DNA of 64,000 nucleotides from Ilex aquifolium (lineage: Eukaryota; Streptophyta; Magnoliopsida; Aquifoliales; Aquifoliaceae). The DNA lies in assembly GCA_951799425.1 (NCBI GenBank), contig OX637394.1, positions 16,212,001-16,276,000 of the forward strand, given 5' to 3'. Below are positions 22,763-34,146 of this stretch, piece by piece. A program made the position numbers and the translations under genes. Each line of letters begins with the position of its first letter. Position 1 is the first letter of the stretch. The notes beneath the pieces were generated by a model. That model made no database searches and was not told the origin of the DNA. It was given only the letters and a program-made list of their open reading frames with translations.

Positions 22763-23445
22763 CTGGGGTTCACCAACCCATTGAAATGGCTTGGAAGAGA
22801 GGTCAACCTCTTTTTCATTAGAGCTTTTATGTAACACCCCCCCTCCCCTTGGTAGATATTGTCCGCTTTGGCCCCACCGGCCGCTGGCCCCCCGGACCGC
22901 ACGGATTTGTTCCTCCCAGTTGACCCTGGGAAAACGCGTCTACCAAATTTAGGCGAGGGCTTACTTATAAAGCCCAGCAACTCCCTCTCCCTCACCAATG
23001 TGGGAACCAGGATCTCACAATCCACCCCCCTTAGGGCTGCACGTCCCCGTGCAAGGCCCCACCCTCGTCTAACCGGGGAGAGTCGGCTCTGATACCAACT
23101 TGTAACACCCCCTCTCCCCTTGGTAGATATTGTCCGCTTTGGCCCCACCGGCCGCTGGCCCCCCGGGCCGCACGGATTTGTTCCTCCCAGTTGACCCTGG
23201 GAAAACGCGTCTACCAAATTTAGGCGAGGGCTTACTTATAAAGCCCAGCAACTCCCTCTCCCTCACCAATGTGGGAACCAGGATCTCACATTTTATGCCA
23301 CCAATCACTGAGTAATAGACTAAACTCTCCGTCATAATGGAAAGGCTCTCTCTCTCTCTCCCTCTACCACAGCCTTTACCAGAGATCCATACAAGCCTGC
23401 TGACCTTTGCATCCCATAGTGTCCATGGTAGAAATATGTTCCGGC
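22763..23445 (-). pseudogene. Copy A exon 3, split by a TRIM
   Basis: It reads [26 protein letters not shown] sequence with HGH kept (about 23431-23423). After an expanded GAG-rich codon run comes [19 protein letters not shown], then the TRIM at 23290-22830, then the LTSLPSHF.GLVNP-frame end and donor GTATTT. Without the TRIM the exon would be close to normal length. Confidence 0.9.
22830..23290 (-). mobile_element. Complete TRIM retrotransposon, 461 bp, inserted in copy A exon 3
   Basis: Two 190-bp LTRs (22830-23019 and 23101-23290) flank an 81-bp internal region. On the - strand the LTR runs TGTGAGATCCTGG...GGTGTTACA, and the primer site TGGTATCAGAGC (23097-23086) matches initiator Met-tRNA perfectly, 3 bases after the first LTR. 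A polypurine tract AAGGGGGGTGGAT precedes the second. TTTTA duplicates at 22825-22829 and 23291-23295. The LTR has a CTTTATAAG TATA. GC content is far above the surroundings. The LTRs differ at only a few positions. There is no coding capacity; mobilisation would be in trans. Confidence 0.95.
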
Positions 23446-23589
23446 CTATACCACAACACATACCATACGTAAAGCTCCATACAACAAATATAACACATAC
23501 TGAAAAAAGATGTACATGATTTGCCCTAGTTAAAAAATAAAATTGAGAAGAAAAATTCACTAATAATTTAGAGAGACTGATAGAGATTA

Positions 23590-23623
<34 letters not shown>

Positions 23624-23640
23624 CAAAGCAATGGCTTTAC

Positions 23641-23733
23641 CTTATATACTTTGAACTTGTAGACAAAGCTTTCTTCAGGTTTAATTGCACACTGGGAGAT
23701 GGATGCACTTCCATCAGACCATGGCGCCCTAAA
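23641..23733 (-). pseudogene. Copy A exon 2
   Basis: The exon is 93 bp, exactly the live length, between TTTCAG and GTAAAG. It reads RAPWSDGSASISQCAIKPEESFVYKFKVYK, in frame with conserved PW.DG and SQC positions. Confidence 0.9.
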
Positions 23734-25448
23734 CTGAAATTAAAAAAGAAAGAAAGAATAGAAGTATGGTTAAATACACCTTGTCCAATTCACAGGCAAA
23801 GATGCCTCCTTATGTACAAACATAGAAATACACACAGGGAGGGAGAGGTATAAAATTCTTGACTGAACGAAAAACAAGAACCAAATAATGTAACTCTTTT
23901 CCCGCATTGACTGTGCAAGACAAAAACACTACAAGAATTATAGGAAAATCTGGCATTTAATTGCTGACGTTTGGTGTAAACACCACTAATACCGGGTTTG
24001 TGTTTAAACGCCAGAAATTTTTAATAAAAAATATGAAAAATCTTTTTTTTTTTGGCATTTAATTTCCAACGTTTAGGTTAAACGCCACTAACAATTGTTA
24101 ATTTAAAATAATAAAAAGCTTTTTTTTCTCTCCCCAACATAAACCTAAATCATTTTCCCCAATTTATTCGTGCCTCTCTCTCCATCCGACTCTACTCGTC
24201 TACTCCTCACCCCGTCGATCTCTCCGTCGACTCCTCTCCCCGTCGATCTCTCCATCGACTCCTCGCTGTCCCTCTCTCAGGCGCTGGGTGCACTGCCAGT
24301 GTGATGACATCAGGTTTACCTTTGCCCTTGTTTACAAATATTAAAAAATATATTATTTCACACTACCGAGCAGGTAGTTCAAGGTTGGATTTCAAGTAAT
24401 TGCTGTCTTGTTCTTTGACATTTTTTATTGGCTACATACATTTATGATTGGCTAGCTAGGGATTCATGACTCTCCTTCGCGGTGGATCTCTGTCCAGTGG
24501 TGATCGTATGAAGTCCTGAAACGCCTTTGCAGCTCCGTTTTCTGCTCTTTTGCGGAATCAAGTACTTAATCAAAGCCGAATTCAAGTGAAAGCAAGTGAA
24601 GTACTTTCTCTAAAATTCGTTCAGTTCTAATTTTTGCTAAATACGAAAAAAAAACAATCATGTGAGAAATCGATTTCATTCTGTTATTTTTAATATTTTA
24701 TCAGCTTTAATTTATCATTAGGACATTTTATACATCAATACATGTATGCATTATGTGACTACTTTCCTTTTCATTTTTTGCCGAGATGTCACCATTTGTT
24801 TATATTTCTAGAAGACCGAGTTAGATTCTATTGATGACAATTTGGACAGTGAAAAATATTGCTACGTTGTTAGTTTTCTGTCAGTATTCAGGGGAACACT
24901 TTGTGAATGTAGAAGTTTCTGATCAGAATTGATCATTGCCAGTGTTTTTGTAGTTGTTCATTTCATTATCTTGGCAGTTAAAGTTTTGTTGTGATAGTTA
25001 TAAAACCTGGTGTGGTTTAGTGTAAATCCTGCTCAAAAGTTGCTCTTTCCATGGAAATAAAACAAGTTGATCAGAGATGTTCCAAACCATGCAAACAAAG
25101 TTTTCGTAATGCAGCTGCAATGTTGTTCTACATTTCAGGATATAACATTTCTGATCTGGTTAATAGGTTTAATAGGTTTGCTGCGAGACATAGAAGAGCC
25201 TCTGGTGCCACCACCCATAGGCCCTAGCTAGTCTGGTCTTGTTCAGGATCTTGGCTTCTTCTTCTTCATGTGAATTGATCTTGTTTTTGTCTTTGTTATG
25301 TATACAACACTCATATGTTTGACGAATGAAATATGTGAATATGAAGTTTTGAAAATAAGAGTTTTTTTGTGTTCGATTATTTTGGTATCTTGAAACCGTA
25401 TATGTTTGATGATTCAAATTTGCAAGCATATCATATTGGAATACGTTT

Positions 25449-28400
25449 ATGGATAAGAGTTGGATACATTTATATAGGCTGGATCCGTTGTACGAACAAG
25501 GAGTTAAGAATTTTATCAAGTTTGCATGTGAAAATAAACCACATGCACTGGAACTCACGTGCCCATGCAAAAAATGTCGTAATGTTAGATTGGTAAAAGT
25601 GGAACTTTTGGAAGAGCATTTGATTGTAGATGGGTTTCTTGAGAGTTACACTCGTTGGATTTTTCATGGGGAAAATTCATTTGCTTCGGTTTCTGGAGAT
25701 AACGAATCAAGTGACTCTAGTTCGGGAGATGAAATTCAAGAAATGTTACATGATGCATTTGGGATTCCCCCTCCAAATCCAGTTTGTGGAATGAGTAGTG
25801 ACGAACCTGAAAAGGATAGTAGAGAAGGGCCAGATCAGGGGACAGAAAAATTTTTCAAACTGTTGAGTGAAGCTGAACAAAAGTTATATCCGGGATGTAC
25901 CAAGTTTTTGACACTGTCATCTGTCGTTCAATTGATGCACATCAAGTGTCTTAATGGATGGAGCGACAAGTCATTCACAATGTTACTTCAATTACTAAAG
26001 GATATGTTACCTGAGGGTAACACGTTGCCCACTTCATTTTATGCAACTAGGCAGTTGATTAAAGAGTTAGGTCTAGATTGCATTAAGGTACATGCATGTC
26101 CCAATGATTGCATGTTGTATTGGAAGAAGACAGCTGCTAGGAATGACTGCCAGAAATGTCAAACATCTAGATATAAACAAATTGATGGTCAAGGAGATGA
26201 AACAAATAATGGAGGGCAAAAAATCCCGCAAAAAGTTGTAAGGTATTTCCCTTTAATACCGAGACTTCAGAGATTTTTTATGTCATAAAAAACAGCATCA
26301 TTGATGAAATGGCATGCAACAGACCGAACAAATGATGGGGTACCAAGACATCCAGCTGATTCTCTTGCCTGGAAAACTCTTGACCAGTTGTACCCCGATT
26401 TTGCTAATGATGCACGTAATGTTAGACTTGGATTAGCGTTTGATGGGTTCAATCCATACAGGACAATGAGTATTTATCATAGCACATGGCATGTTATTTT
26501 AATGCCATACAACTTGCCCCCATGGTTGTGTATGAAACAATCTTATATGATGTTAACACTGATTATTGATGGTCCTCGTGCTCCCGGGAATGACATTGAT
26601 GTATACTTGCGCCTTGTAGTGGATGAATTGAGGGAGTTGTGGGATGTTTGTGTTAATACGTTTGATGCCTCTAGAAACCAGATGTTTCTAATGCAGCCAA
26701 TGCTATTATGGACAATCAATGGTCTTCCTGCTTATGCAAATTTGTCGGGATGGAGCACAAAAGGTAATTTAGCTTGTCCTTGTTGTCATAAGCATACCCG
26801 TTATCGTTGGCTGGCAAATGGAAAAAAGCTTTGTTACATGGGGCATCGACGTTGGTTGGGTCAAGATCATGGATTTCGTAAAGATAAATTATCATTTGAT
26901 GGCACTGTTGAAGTTGAAATGAATCCAGCTCGACTTTCGGGTACAGATGTGTTACAAATGTTTCCTTCAGATTATCAAAACAACTTTGGGAAGGATGGCG
27001 AGAATAGCCATTCCAGAAAGCGAAAAAGGAGGTTAGATGGGGTATATGAAGATGACGAGACTCATCTAAGCTACAATTGGAAGAAAAAAAACATTTTCTT
27101 TGAGTTGGCTTATTGGGAGCACAATCCGATTTGACATAATCTTGATGTGATGCATATTGAGAAGAATGTTCGTGACAATTTATTGTGGACTCTTTTAAAT
27201 GTTGTTGGAAAAGAGAAAGACAATCTGAATGCTCGACTAGACTTGCAAGAGATGGGCATTCGAAAGGCCTTGCACCCACAACAAGCGGGTAACAAATTTT
27301 ATTTGCCCCCTTCATGCTTCACTATGGACAATGGGGAGAAAGATGCATTTGGTGCACTTCTAAAGAAACTCAAAGTTCTAGATGGCTATGCATCAAATAT
27401 TTCTCGGTGTGTTAATGTTAAGCAACGTACTATATCTAGACTAAAAAGCTATGATAGTCATATATTAATGCAACAATTTTTGCCGATTGTTGTGAGGAGT
27501 TTATTGCCTAAGAAAGTGGCTAGGCCATTGCTTGAGCTATGTAATTTTTTTAGGCAGTTATGTTCAAAGGTCCTGCAAGTAGATGACCTAGACCGCCTCC
27601 AGTCTCGGATTGCGCTTACACTTTGTCATCTCGAAAAAATATTTCCGCCGAGCTTTTTCAATATCATGGAGCATTTGCCGATACATTTAGTTGAGGAGGC
27701 TAAGATTGTCGGTCTGGTGCAATATCGTTGGATGTATCCAATAGAGAGGTGAACCATGATGCATATATAACTAAACTTTAATGCAAATCCTCTCTCCCAT
27801 TTCATGTAATTTCATTTACCATTGGTCTATGGTTGTAGGTTCCTCTACACACTTAAATCATATGTGAGGAATAGGAGTCGGCCAGAGGGATCAATTGAAC
27901 AAGGATACTTGGTGGAAGAATGTATGAAATTTTGTTCAAGATATTTGCATGATGTCGAGACCAAGTCACTTCGACGAGTGAGGAATTATGATGGTAATAT
28001 CACATTTGATGGGCAAGGAGGTCATCCCTTAGGAAGTGGAAAAGTGTTCACCCTTAGTGACATAGAACGACAACAAGCCCATCGCTGTGCGCTCATTAAC
28101 ACTCTTGTAGTTGTCCCATTTCAAGAGTAATACATGGTTCCATTTTTTGTTATTGTGTTGGAATAGTGAACCAACTTTATGTTCATTGCATTCAAACAAG
28201 AATTTTTTACGCAGGGAACATCGTGCCTTTATTAGAACGTTCAATCGTCGTGTGAGGGATCATGAAGTCGATCGCATTCACAATGATACATTTCACATAT
28301 GGTTTGCATCCTATGTATGTAACATCGATAAATTTACATATAATTTTAAGTTAAGTGACATGTTATGTGCTAGTATTTAATATTTTAAAATTTCCATTAC

Positions 28401-28450
28401 TATAGGTGCAGAAGTTAATAGCAGCAGGAAATATGCAACTTTCTAATGAG
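25449..28450 (+). pseudogene. TNP2-type CACTA transposase, two nonsense codons
   Basis: One frame runs 25449-27748 with only two stops: TAA at 26286-26288 and TGA at 27132-27134 (the latter where HNLDVMHIEKN begins, normally preceded by Arg). Domain order: a transposase-associated N-terminus (MDKSWIHLYRLDPLYEQGV, with CPCKKC), a TNP2 core (LGLAFDGFNPY, then LSGWSTKGNLACPCCHKHT) and a DUF4218-like part (MEHLPIHLVEEAKIVG). Two small introns restore the rest: 27749-27838, splitting an Arg codon, and 28127-28214, giving PFQE-EHRAFIRTFNRRV. A third candidate (28315-28405) leads to QKLIAAGNMQLSNEIMTLAMG, where the DUF4216-like end stops abruptly. Known role: binds and cuts CACTA ends. Clean splice sites and few lesions suggest recent death. 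Confidence 0.9.
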
Positions 28451-28547
28451 ATTATGACACTAGCTATGGGCAAGAAAGATGTTCACTATTTATCCATTCT
28501 TATTTCACCTATGTTTCATATTTATTTCAAATTATTTTTTGCTGCAG

Positions 28548-28958
28548 TCAAACATGGATGAACTTGTGTCACAAATGCCAGAGTCTTCTATGCAATCTTC
28601 ATCTGCAATAGATGATGTTTTCACTCAAGTCATGGGACCAGAGCGACCTAGACGTGTTAGAACATATGGTTTTGGACCATCTCCGAGAGATGTGTTTAGA
28701 CATAAAAAATCAGAAGAGATGCAAGCAATGCAATTCCAACTAGATGAGCAATTGAGTAGACATAAGGCAGAGATGGAGGCTAAGCAATTAGAGATGGAAG
28801 CTCAGCAGGCACAAATGGAGAAACAAATGAGTCAGATGGAAGCTAAGTTTGAGGCTCAACAAAGACAGTTTGAGGTTTTTCTCGTTCAAATGCGTGCAAT
28901 GGGTATGCCTATTCCCGAACTAACTCGCAAAAACACAAATCCACTTCAGGTTGAAAAG
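28548..28958 (+). pseudogene. Remnant of the second CACTA gene (plant transposase Ptta/En/Spm-like C-terminus)
   Basis: After a TTTGCTGCAG acceptor the frame reads SNMDELVSQMPE, then VMGPERPRRVRTYGFGPSP, the conserved GPER.RRVR.YG.GP block of Ptta/En/Spm proteins. A long Gln/Glu/Met coiled coil follows (QLDEQLSRHKAEMEAKQLEM onward) and ends at a donor (EK, then GTAATA). The N-terminal DNA-binding part is absent. The piece sits directly behind the truncated TNP2 gene, so an internal deletion has probably joined the two genes. Confidence 0.75.
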
Positions 28959-30379
28959 GTAATAAAAACTTCAGCGACTTATATTTTGAGTTAGAATAGT
29001 TATTGTATTATTGTATTATTTTTCTCCATGAATATTAAGTATTTACAATCTTAAAAGGTACCTGATGCATCTAATACTCATAATATAAACTCCCATCGAT
29101 CATCAATGAGGAGTGAGTCAAGAAGTCCGGCATTTCGAGGTCATTCTAGAGCCTCCTTTTGTACAACTTAATGGCAATGTGGATGTAAAATTTTCATGGA
29201 CGAGGTAGTTTTCTTTTTTTAGAATTGTATAAGCGGTAATGCTGATAACTTGTCTTTGAGCATATGGGACACCATTTTGTTCGCAATAGATTGCCTTGGA
29301 TGGAAATGTGCCAATACATTTTACCTTATTTGGTCATATAAGGTATTGTTATTTATGCTGTTAGTGCTTATTTTTCATCAAGTCTGTGTTAGGCTGTTTG
29401 GAATTCAGCCCGGTACATATTGTTAGTAGGTTGTTTGGAATCAATTCAGTCTGAGGAAAATTGTGAATTTTTATGATAAGGGCCAGTGTTTTGGCCTTTG
29501 CTGTTTGAAATCTTTGGGTAGGTAAGGGTGGCTGCGGTGAAGACTTTATTCTGGAGATGCTATTTTATGGGTTGCTGTTATGCTGCTAGTGCTTCAGCTG
29601 CTACTGTCTGAGTGTTGACATGGCTGATTAGTAAAAGGGTTGGCTGTTTTATGGGTTGTCAGTTTTGTTTATCTTCTTGTTTCCTTGTTATGGAGATTGG
29701 TTTGTCTTTCTCCTTTTGCTTCTTGTAATTTTGTTTTGTTCATAAATAAAATTTTCTATTTTGATTAAAAAAAAAATGAGCTGGGTTTTATTAAAAATAT
29801 ATATATTAATTATCATTACCGGCGTTTAAATAAACGCCTTTAAACGCCGGAAAAAAGTTGTTCAGAACTAATAATTACTGGCGTTTAAATAAACGCTGTA
29901 AAATAGCTCCGGTAATTGGAATTTTACAATGAAGTCATCGATTAAATAAGCGTCGCTTCAACATTTAGTAAACGTCACTTTAATTTTTGTGGCGTTTAAT
30001 TATACGCCGGTAATTTTTCCGACGGAGGTTTCGGTGGCATTAACAACAAACGTCAATAATAATATTTTACGGCGTTTATTTACATTTAGCAGCGTTTATT
30101 AAACGCCGGTAAAAGTCTTTTTTCTTGTAGTGAAAAATAGTTTAATTTACAAATTTTGAAACACACCGCTCTGAGTTTAAGCTTAAGGCTTAAGCTTTTT
30201 GACTAAGGTTGAATCCAACTTGTATATCAGCTCATATTTTAATAACCTTGAGATGGTAAGTAAAGTTTGAATTTTAAATGAATGAAGTTGGACAAAAAGC
30301 ATTGTCATATCTCCCTTCCATACAATTGAGTCTCATTTTTTAGGGTTACTGTAACCGACGGGGGGAGAGAGAGTAGAAC

Positions 30380-30496
30380 CTGCCTGATTCCATGCCAACG
30401 AATGACAACACCTTCAATGTCAAGCTTGTTGGTTAGTTCCACAACGATGGTATCTCCGACACGAGCACGAATGGTCGGTCTGGGAAACTGGCTATT
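30380..30496 (-). pseudogene. Copy A exon 1, 3' part
   Basis: It reads [21 protein letters not shown] through [10 protein letters not shown], ending at a GTTCTACT donor. The copper motif HWHG is RWHG here (CAT to CGT at about 30400). The 5' side is cut at 30496/30497 by an LTR element. The start codon and signal peptide are missing. Confidence 0.9.
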
Positions 30497-30974
30497 TGTT
30501 GGAATCTCTAATTGTCGTGAATGAGAGTTTGTTAGACAATCAGTGTGAGAATCCTAAATGGAATAAAAAACGTATTGAAAGAGTCATAATAAAGCATTGA
30601 TAGGTTTATTAGTGACCTAATCAAATAGAAAATAAATTTGAAGAGTTTTTAATATACCATGAATAGGTGTATTAAAAATGTGATAAGAAACATAAAAATC
30701 AAGTTGTATCTAAATAGACTTGGTCTACAGTATTTTATGCCTATAAATAGGGTAGAGTATTATGTAATCAGTTACCAGATGACCAATTTTTTCAGTGAAT
30801 AATACATCGAGGTAGATTTTTGGTCAATCGATGTAGGTACAGTGTATCAAGGTGGGTATGTTGTATCGAACCACGTTATATCTCTGTGTCATATTTTTAT
30901 TATTTTTCTATCATCGAGTTCATATCTTCCAACGAGTATTATTTGTGTTAATTATCCACTGTGTCAAATCAACA
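30497..30974 (+). repeat. LTR of unit 1, 478 bp
   Basis: It starts TGTTGGAATC and ends AAATCAACA. TATA box CCTATAAATAGGG lies near 30740. It aligns over its length with 31647-32108. Confidence 0.82.
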
Positions 30975-30976
30975 AG

Positions 30977-30988
30977 TGGTATCAGAGC
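30977..30988 (+). other. Primer binding site, initiator Met-tRNA type
   Basis: TGGTATCAGAGC, a perfect 12-base match, lies 2 bases after the LTR. Confidence 0.88.
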
Positions 30989-31646
30989 AAAAATGATGAT
31001 CCTGGTGAAATAATCAGAGTTAGATTAATGATCCTAGTGCAACAATCCAAGCAAGTTGTTGATGATGCAACGATCAAGTTGGTATTCATGTTATAAAAGA
31101 TTCACCTATCAATATGTGTACAATTTGGTGTGAAGATTGATTTCATCTTACGTACATTAAGGGCGTAATCTTGAATCATTAGTTGATTCGTATTTTTATT
31201 TGGATCTATAAGAAAAAATTTAAAGTTGGTATAAAACCAAACGGGAGACTAAGTTGCTTCCAGATTGTTTGGATTTCAAGAATTACTACACGTGCTATGT
31301 TGAAAATGTTTCTTCAGGATTTTTGGCTCTTAGAGTTGAAGTCACAGTATCCCAATAGTGATGTGGTGTTGTCTCATGGGTTACGAGTCACTAGGCTTTA
31401 CCTTGATGAATGGTGAAATATTGACCATTGAGACCTCACGAGAGCAGATAAGACGTAGGCAGAGATGAACAGATGATGTAGGCCAAGTCACAGGTTCTTG
31501 AAAGACAGAGAGAATTGAGGCGACTTAAAAGAACAGATTTGCACGTAAAGCTTGATAAAATTGGTGGATCAGAATCAAGGGTGCTAAGCTTGATGTTAGG
31601 CATGACCAAATTTGAAGAGTTTGGTTCAAGAAAGGCTATTAGAATT

Positions 31647-32108
31647 TGATCCAAACTCGCTAATTGTCATGAATGAGAGTTTGTTGGACAATCAGTGTGG
31701 AAATCCTAAATGGAATAAGAAACGTATTAAAAGAGTCGTAATAAATCATTGATAGGTTTATTAGTGGCCTAATCAAATAGGAAATAAATTTGAAGAGTTT
31801 TAATATACCATGAAGTATATTAGAAATGTGATAGGAAATATAAAGATCAAGTTGTATTTGAATAGACTTGATCTACAGTATTTTATGCCTATAAATATGA
31901 TTGAGTATTATGTAATCAGTTACCATATGACTAGTTTATATTGATGTAGATTTTTGGTCCGTGGATGTAGGTACGGTATATTAAGATAGGTATGCTGTAT
32001 TGAACCACGTTATATATTTGTGTCATATTTTTATTATTTTTCTATCTTTGAATTCCTATCTTCCAACAAGTATTATTTGTGTTAATTATCCGCTATATGA
32101 AACCAATA
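31647..32108 (+). repeat. LTR of unit 2
   Basis: It is homologous to 30497-30974, with a degraded start (TGATCCAAACTC) and end (ACCAATA). TATA-like CCTATAAATATG lies near 31890. Confidence 0.8.
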
Positions 32109-32438
32109 AGTGGTATTAGAGTAAGAATGATAATCCTGGTAGAACAATCAGAGCTAGATTGATGATCTTGGTGAAACAATCAGAGTTAGATTGATAATCT
32201 TGATACAACAATCAAAGCAAGTTGTTGATGATTCAACGATCAAGTTGGTGTCCATGTTATAAAAGATTCACCTGCCAATATGTGTACGACGTGGTGTGAA
32301 GATTGATTTCATCCTACGTACATTAAGGACGTAATATTGAAAAATTAGTTGATTCATATTTTTATTTAAATCCACAAAGAAAAATTTAAAGTTGTTATGA
32401 AACCAAATGGGAGACTAAGTTGCTTCTAGATTGTTTGG

Positions 32439-32934
32439 TGATGATGCACAAAGTTGATTAAGCACGATCAAATCAATCGAGTGTGTAGTGTAAAACAATT
32501 AATAATAAGAGATAAATATTTGGTAGTTGGGTCTAGGTGACCTAACCACTGAAGGTGACAATGGTGGTCAGATAACTCTATTAATGAAAGAGTACAAGGT
32601 AGTAGGAGAGAGAGCAAGAGTACGCTCAAGGTGAGGTGTGTGAGATCTGCCCCCATATGTAGGGGGTTTACAATTTATAGGCACAGAGCTCTAGCTGAGG
32701 CGGTGACGTGAATGTCAAACTACTAATTTATCAGGGAGGATAGCTACAATTGGGGATGGGCACTATCTTGGAGTAATGACTATCCCGATGATTACTTTCC
32801 CACGTGCGTTAACTCTTCCTGGACTCTTGGGTTTTGGATTAGACTAAGGCCATGAGCTAAGTCTAGCCTGTCTTTTGATGATTTGGGTTTAACCTATGAA
32901 CTGGGCCCAGCCATAGTTAGATCTGAGCTCGTCA
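32439..32934 (-). mobile_element. Solo LTR nested in the LTR element, 496 bp, 5-bp target duplication
   Basis: The insert starts TGATGATGCAC and ends GAGCTCGTCA. TTTGG lies on both sides (32434-32438 and 32935-32939). Unit 1 is uninterrupted at the same point (about 31268). CCTATAAATTG on the - strand near 32675 suggests - orientation. Confidence 0.86.
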
Positions 32935-33022
32935 TTTGGATTTCAAGAATTACCACACGTGATATGTGAAAGATGTTTCTTTAGGATTTTGGGATATTAG
33001 AGTTGAAGTCGCGGTATTCTAA

Positions 33023-34146
33023 TTGTTTGGGAGCTATTGGGCTTACATAAACCCAATGTGTGTGTTTGGGTAGTAGGATAAAGGGGGTTAACACCCATAA
33101 TGATAGATAAATAAGGTAGTGGGTCCAATTTATTCTTTGTTTGTGAAGCATTTTTTGAAACTGGATAACAATCCCTGGTCAAATCTTGACCCGGTTGCTA
33201 CAGTAGCATTTAACCCCCATAGGCCGGTTTCAATTAACCCACCCCCCATGGGTTACAAACCCAGGCAATGGGTTACCCCCCCCCCCCCCCCCACAGACGT
33301 ATTTTCCCCTCTCTCTTTGTCCACCCACTCATCCCTCTCTCTTTCTCCTGAGCTCGTCAACAACAACCACTAATCCCTCTCTCTTTCTCCAGCATTCGGC
33401 CGATCATCCCTCTTTCTTTCTCTTGAGCTCCTCCAAGGGTTCTGTTGCACAGAGGCGAAGATGATTGTGGCATTCGATGAAGAAGACGACATCGCTGGGT
33501 GAGTGCTTCTTCACATAGTCGACAAAGAAGACGGTTGCTAAGTCGACGATCTGGATCGCTGCCAGTTGCTGGGAAGCTGTTGCTAGTTCAGGATCAATGT
33601 TGGTTGCCTTATGTGAGGAAGAAGACGGTCTTGGTTAAGTTATTCAACCATAAATTAACGCACAATGTAAGGGTGGGTCTTATATATATATAATAAAACA
33701 CATAACAACTTGAATTTTTATCCCCTACATATTTTTTTCCCTAAAAACATCACATTACTCATTTCTATCACATGTTCAATCATTTAATATTTAATTAATT
33801 TATAGTTTAATATAATTTTTATTTCAAACATTATCCATATACAATAGTGTACACATGTTGAAAAAATTTAATATAGTGGGATCAATTTTTTAAGCGCTCG
33901 AATTGTACAATGTATCGTGTCTTTAGGAACAAGTTATAACTAGTATATGTATATCATGTGTTTAACACGATTGGGAGGGTGGGACGGTGATGAGTTCCAA
34001 TTCAACCCCTCCTCAATCCCCGCACGGATTTATACTGGCATCCGCATATACGTCTACCATCCAATACGTATGGTTCATCTCCGATCCAAACGGAACGAAT
34101 TTTGACGAATACTCATTTTTCTCCATTCCACTTCCATCCCTACATT
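33023..34146. other. Unclassified DNA between the LTR element and copy B
   Basis: It contains a 17-base C-run (33276-33292), a pyrimidine-rich CTCTCTCTTT patch (33305-33425) and AT-rich DNA (33680-33960). A short GC-richer block (33970-34146) joins copy B exon 5 where it is truncated. There are small reading frames but none with recognisable homology. Confidence 0.5.

Larger units (their letters stand above)
23927..30132 (+). mobile_element. CACTA (En/Spm) DNA transposon, 6.2 kb, in intron 1 of copy A
   Basis: The ends are CACTACAAGAA and TTCTTGTAGTG, with the 3-bp duplication AAA on both sides. Copy B intron 1 lacks it (around 39400). Subterminal regions (23948-24120 and 29815-30115) hold many copies of GGCGTTTAA or TTTAAACGCC in both orientations, the usual transposase-binding repeats. 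The interior carries a TNP2-type transposase (25449 on) and a second-gene remnant. 24125-25448 is leader DNA with a short minisatellite (CGTCGATCTCTCC, 24213-24267). 28995-29814 is non-coding. Confidence 0.95.
4592..30496 (-). pseudogene. Ascorbate oxidase pseudogene, copy A (exons dispersed over 26 kb)
   Basis: Five exon remnants align with the intact gene at 52784-59578. Exon 1 is 30496-30380 (3' part only), exon 2 is 23733-23641, exon 3 is 23445-22763, exon 4 is 22216-22020, and exon 5 is 7512-4592 in pieces. Introns are homologous to copy B (34147-41346). The copy is dead many times over. Exon 1 has RWHG where HWHG is required. Exon 3 is split by a TRIM. Exon 4 has a 2-base gain. Exon 5 has an in-frame TGA (7432-7430) shared with copy B, a private one-base gain near 7362-7368, a solo LTR and a gypsy element. 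The last 80 or so codons, including the [10 protein letters not shown] motif, are not in the window. Introns 1 and 4 have grown to 6.6 and 14.5 kb by transposon insertion. Confidence 0.93.
30497..33022 (+). mobile_element. Non-coding LTR retrotransposon in tandem LTR-internal-LTR-internal layout
   Basis: Unit 1 is LTR 30497-30974, primer site 30977-30988 and internal 30989-31646. Unit 2 repeats the same order: LTR 31647-32108, decayed primer site TGGTATTAGAGT at 32111-32122, and internal to about 33022, where similarity ends. Unit 2 is itself interrupted by a solo LTR (32439-32934). The internal DNA carries no gag or pol. This looks like a small non-autonomous (LARD/TRIM-like) element that underwent unequal exchange, or a tandem insertion. 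The left edge falls in exon 1 of copy A. Confidence 0.78.

Noticed and set aside
22705..23217. 170-codon reading frame, and its twins at 62859-63296 and 63130-63633
   Set aside because: These run through the GC-rich TRIM LTRs. The repeated protein text only reflects the two LTR copies; the TRIM has no gene.
22830..23290. Cassandra-type TRIM with 5S rRNA sequence
   Set aside because: I looked for 5S-like sequence in the LTRs and saw none; primer site and size fit an ordinary TRIM.
25169..25570. 133-codon antisense frame at the TNP2 start
   Set aside because: It overlaps the transposase start on the opposite strand with no recognisable domain.
26716..27315. 199-codon antisense frame
   Set aside because: It is a shadow of the TNP2 transposase on the other strand.
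30977..30988. Possible tRNA gene around TGGTATCAGAGC motifs
   Set aside because: These are primer binding sites next to LTRs; no cloverleaf is present.
33025..33040. GCTAT as the right-hand target duplication of the 30497 LTR element
   Set aside because: The bases after it do not continue ascorbate oxidase exon 1, so the match is chance.
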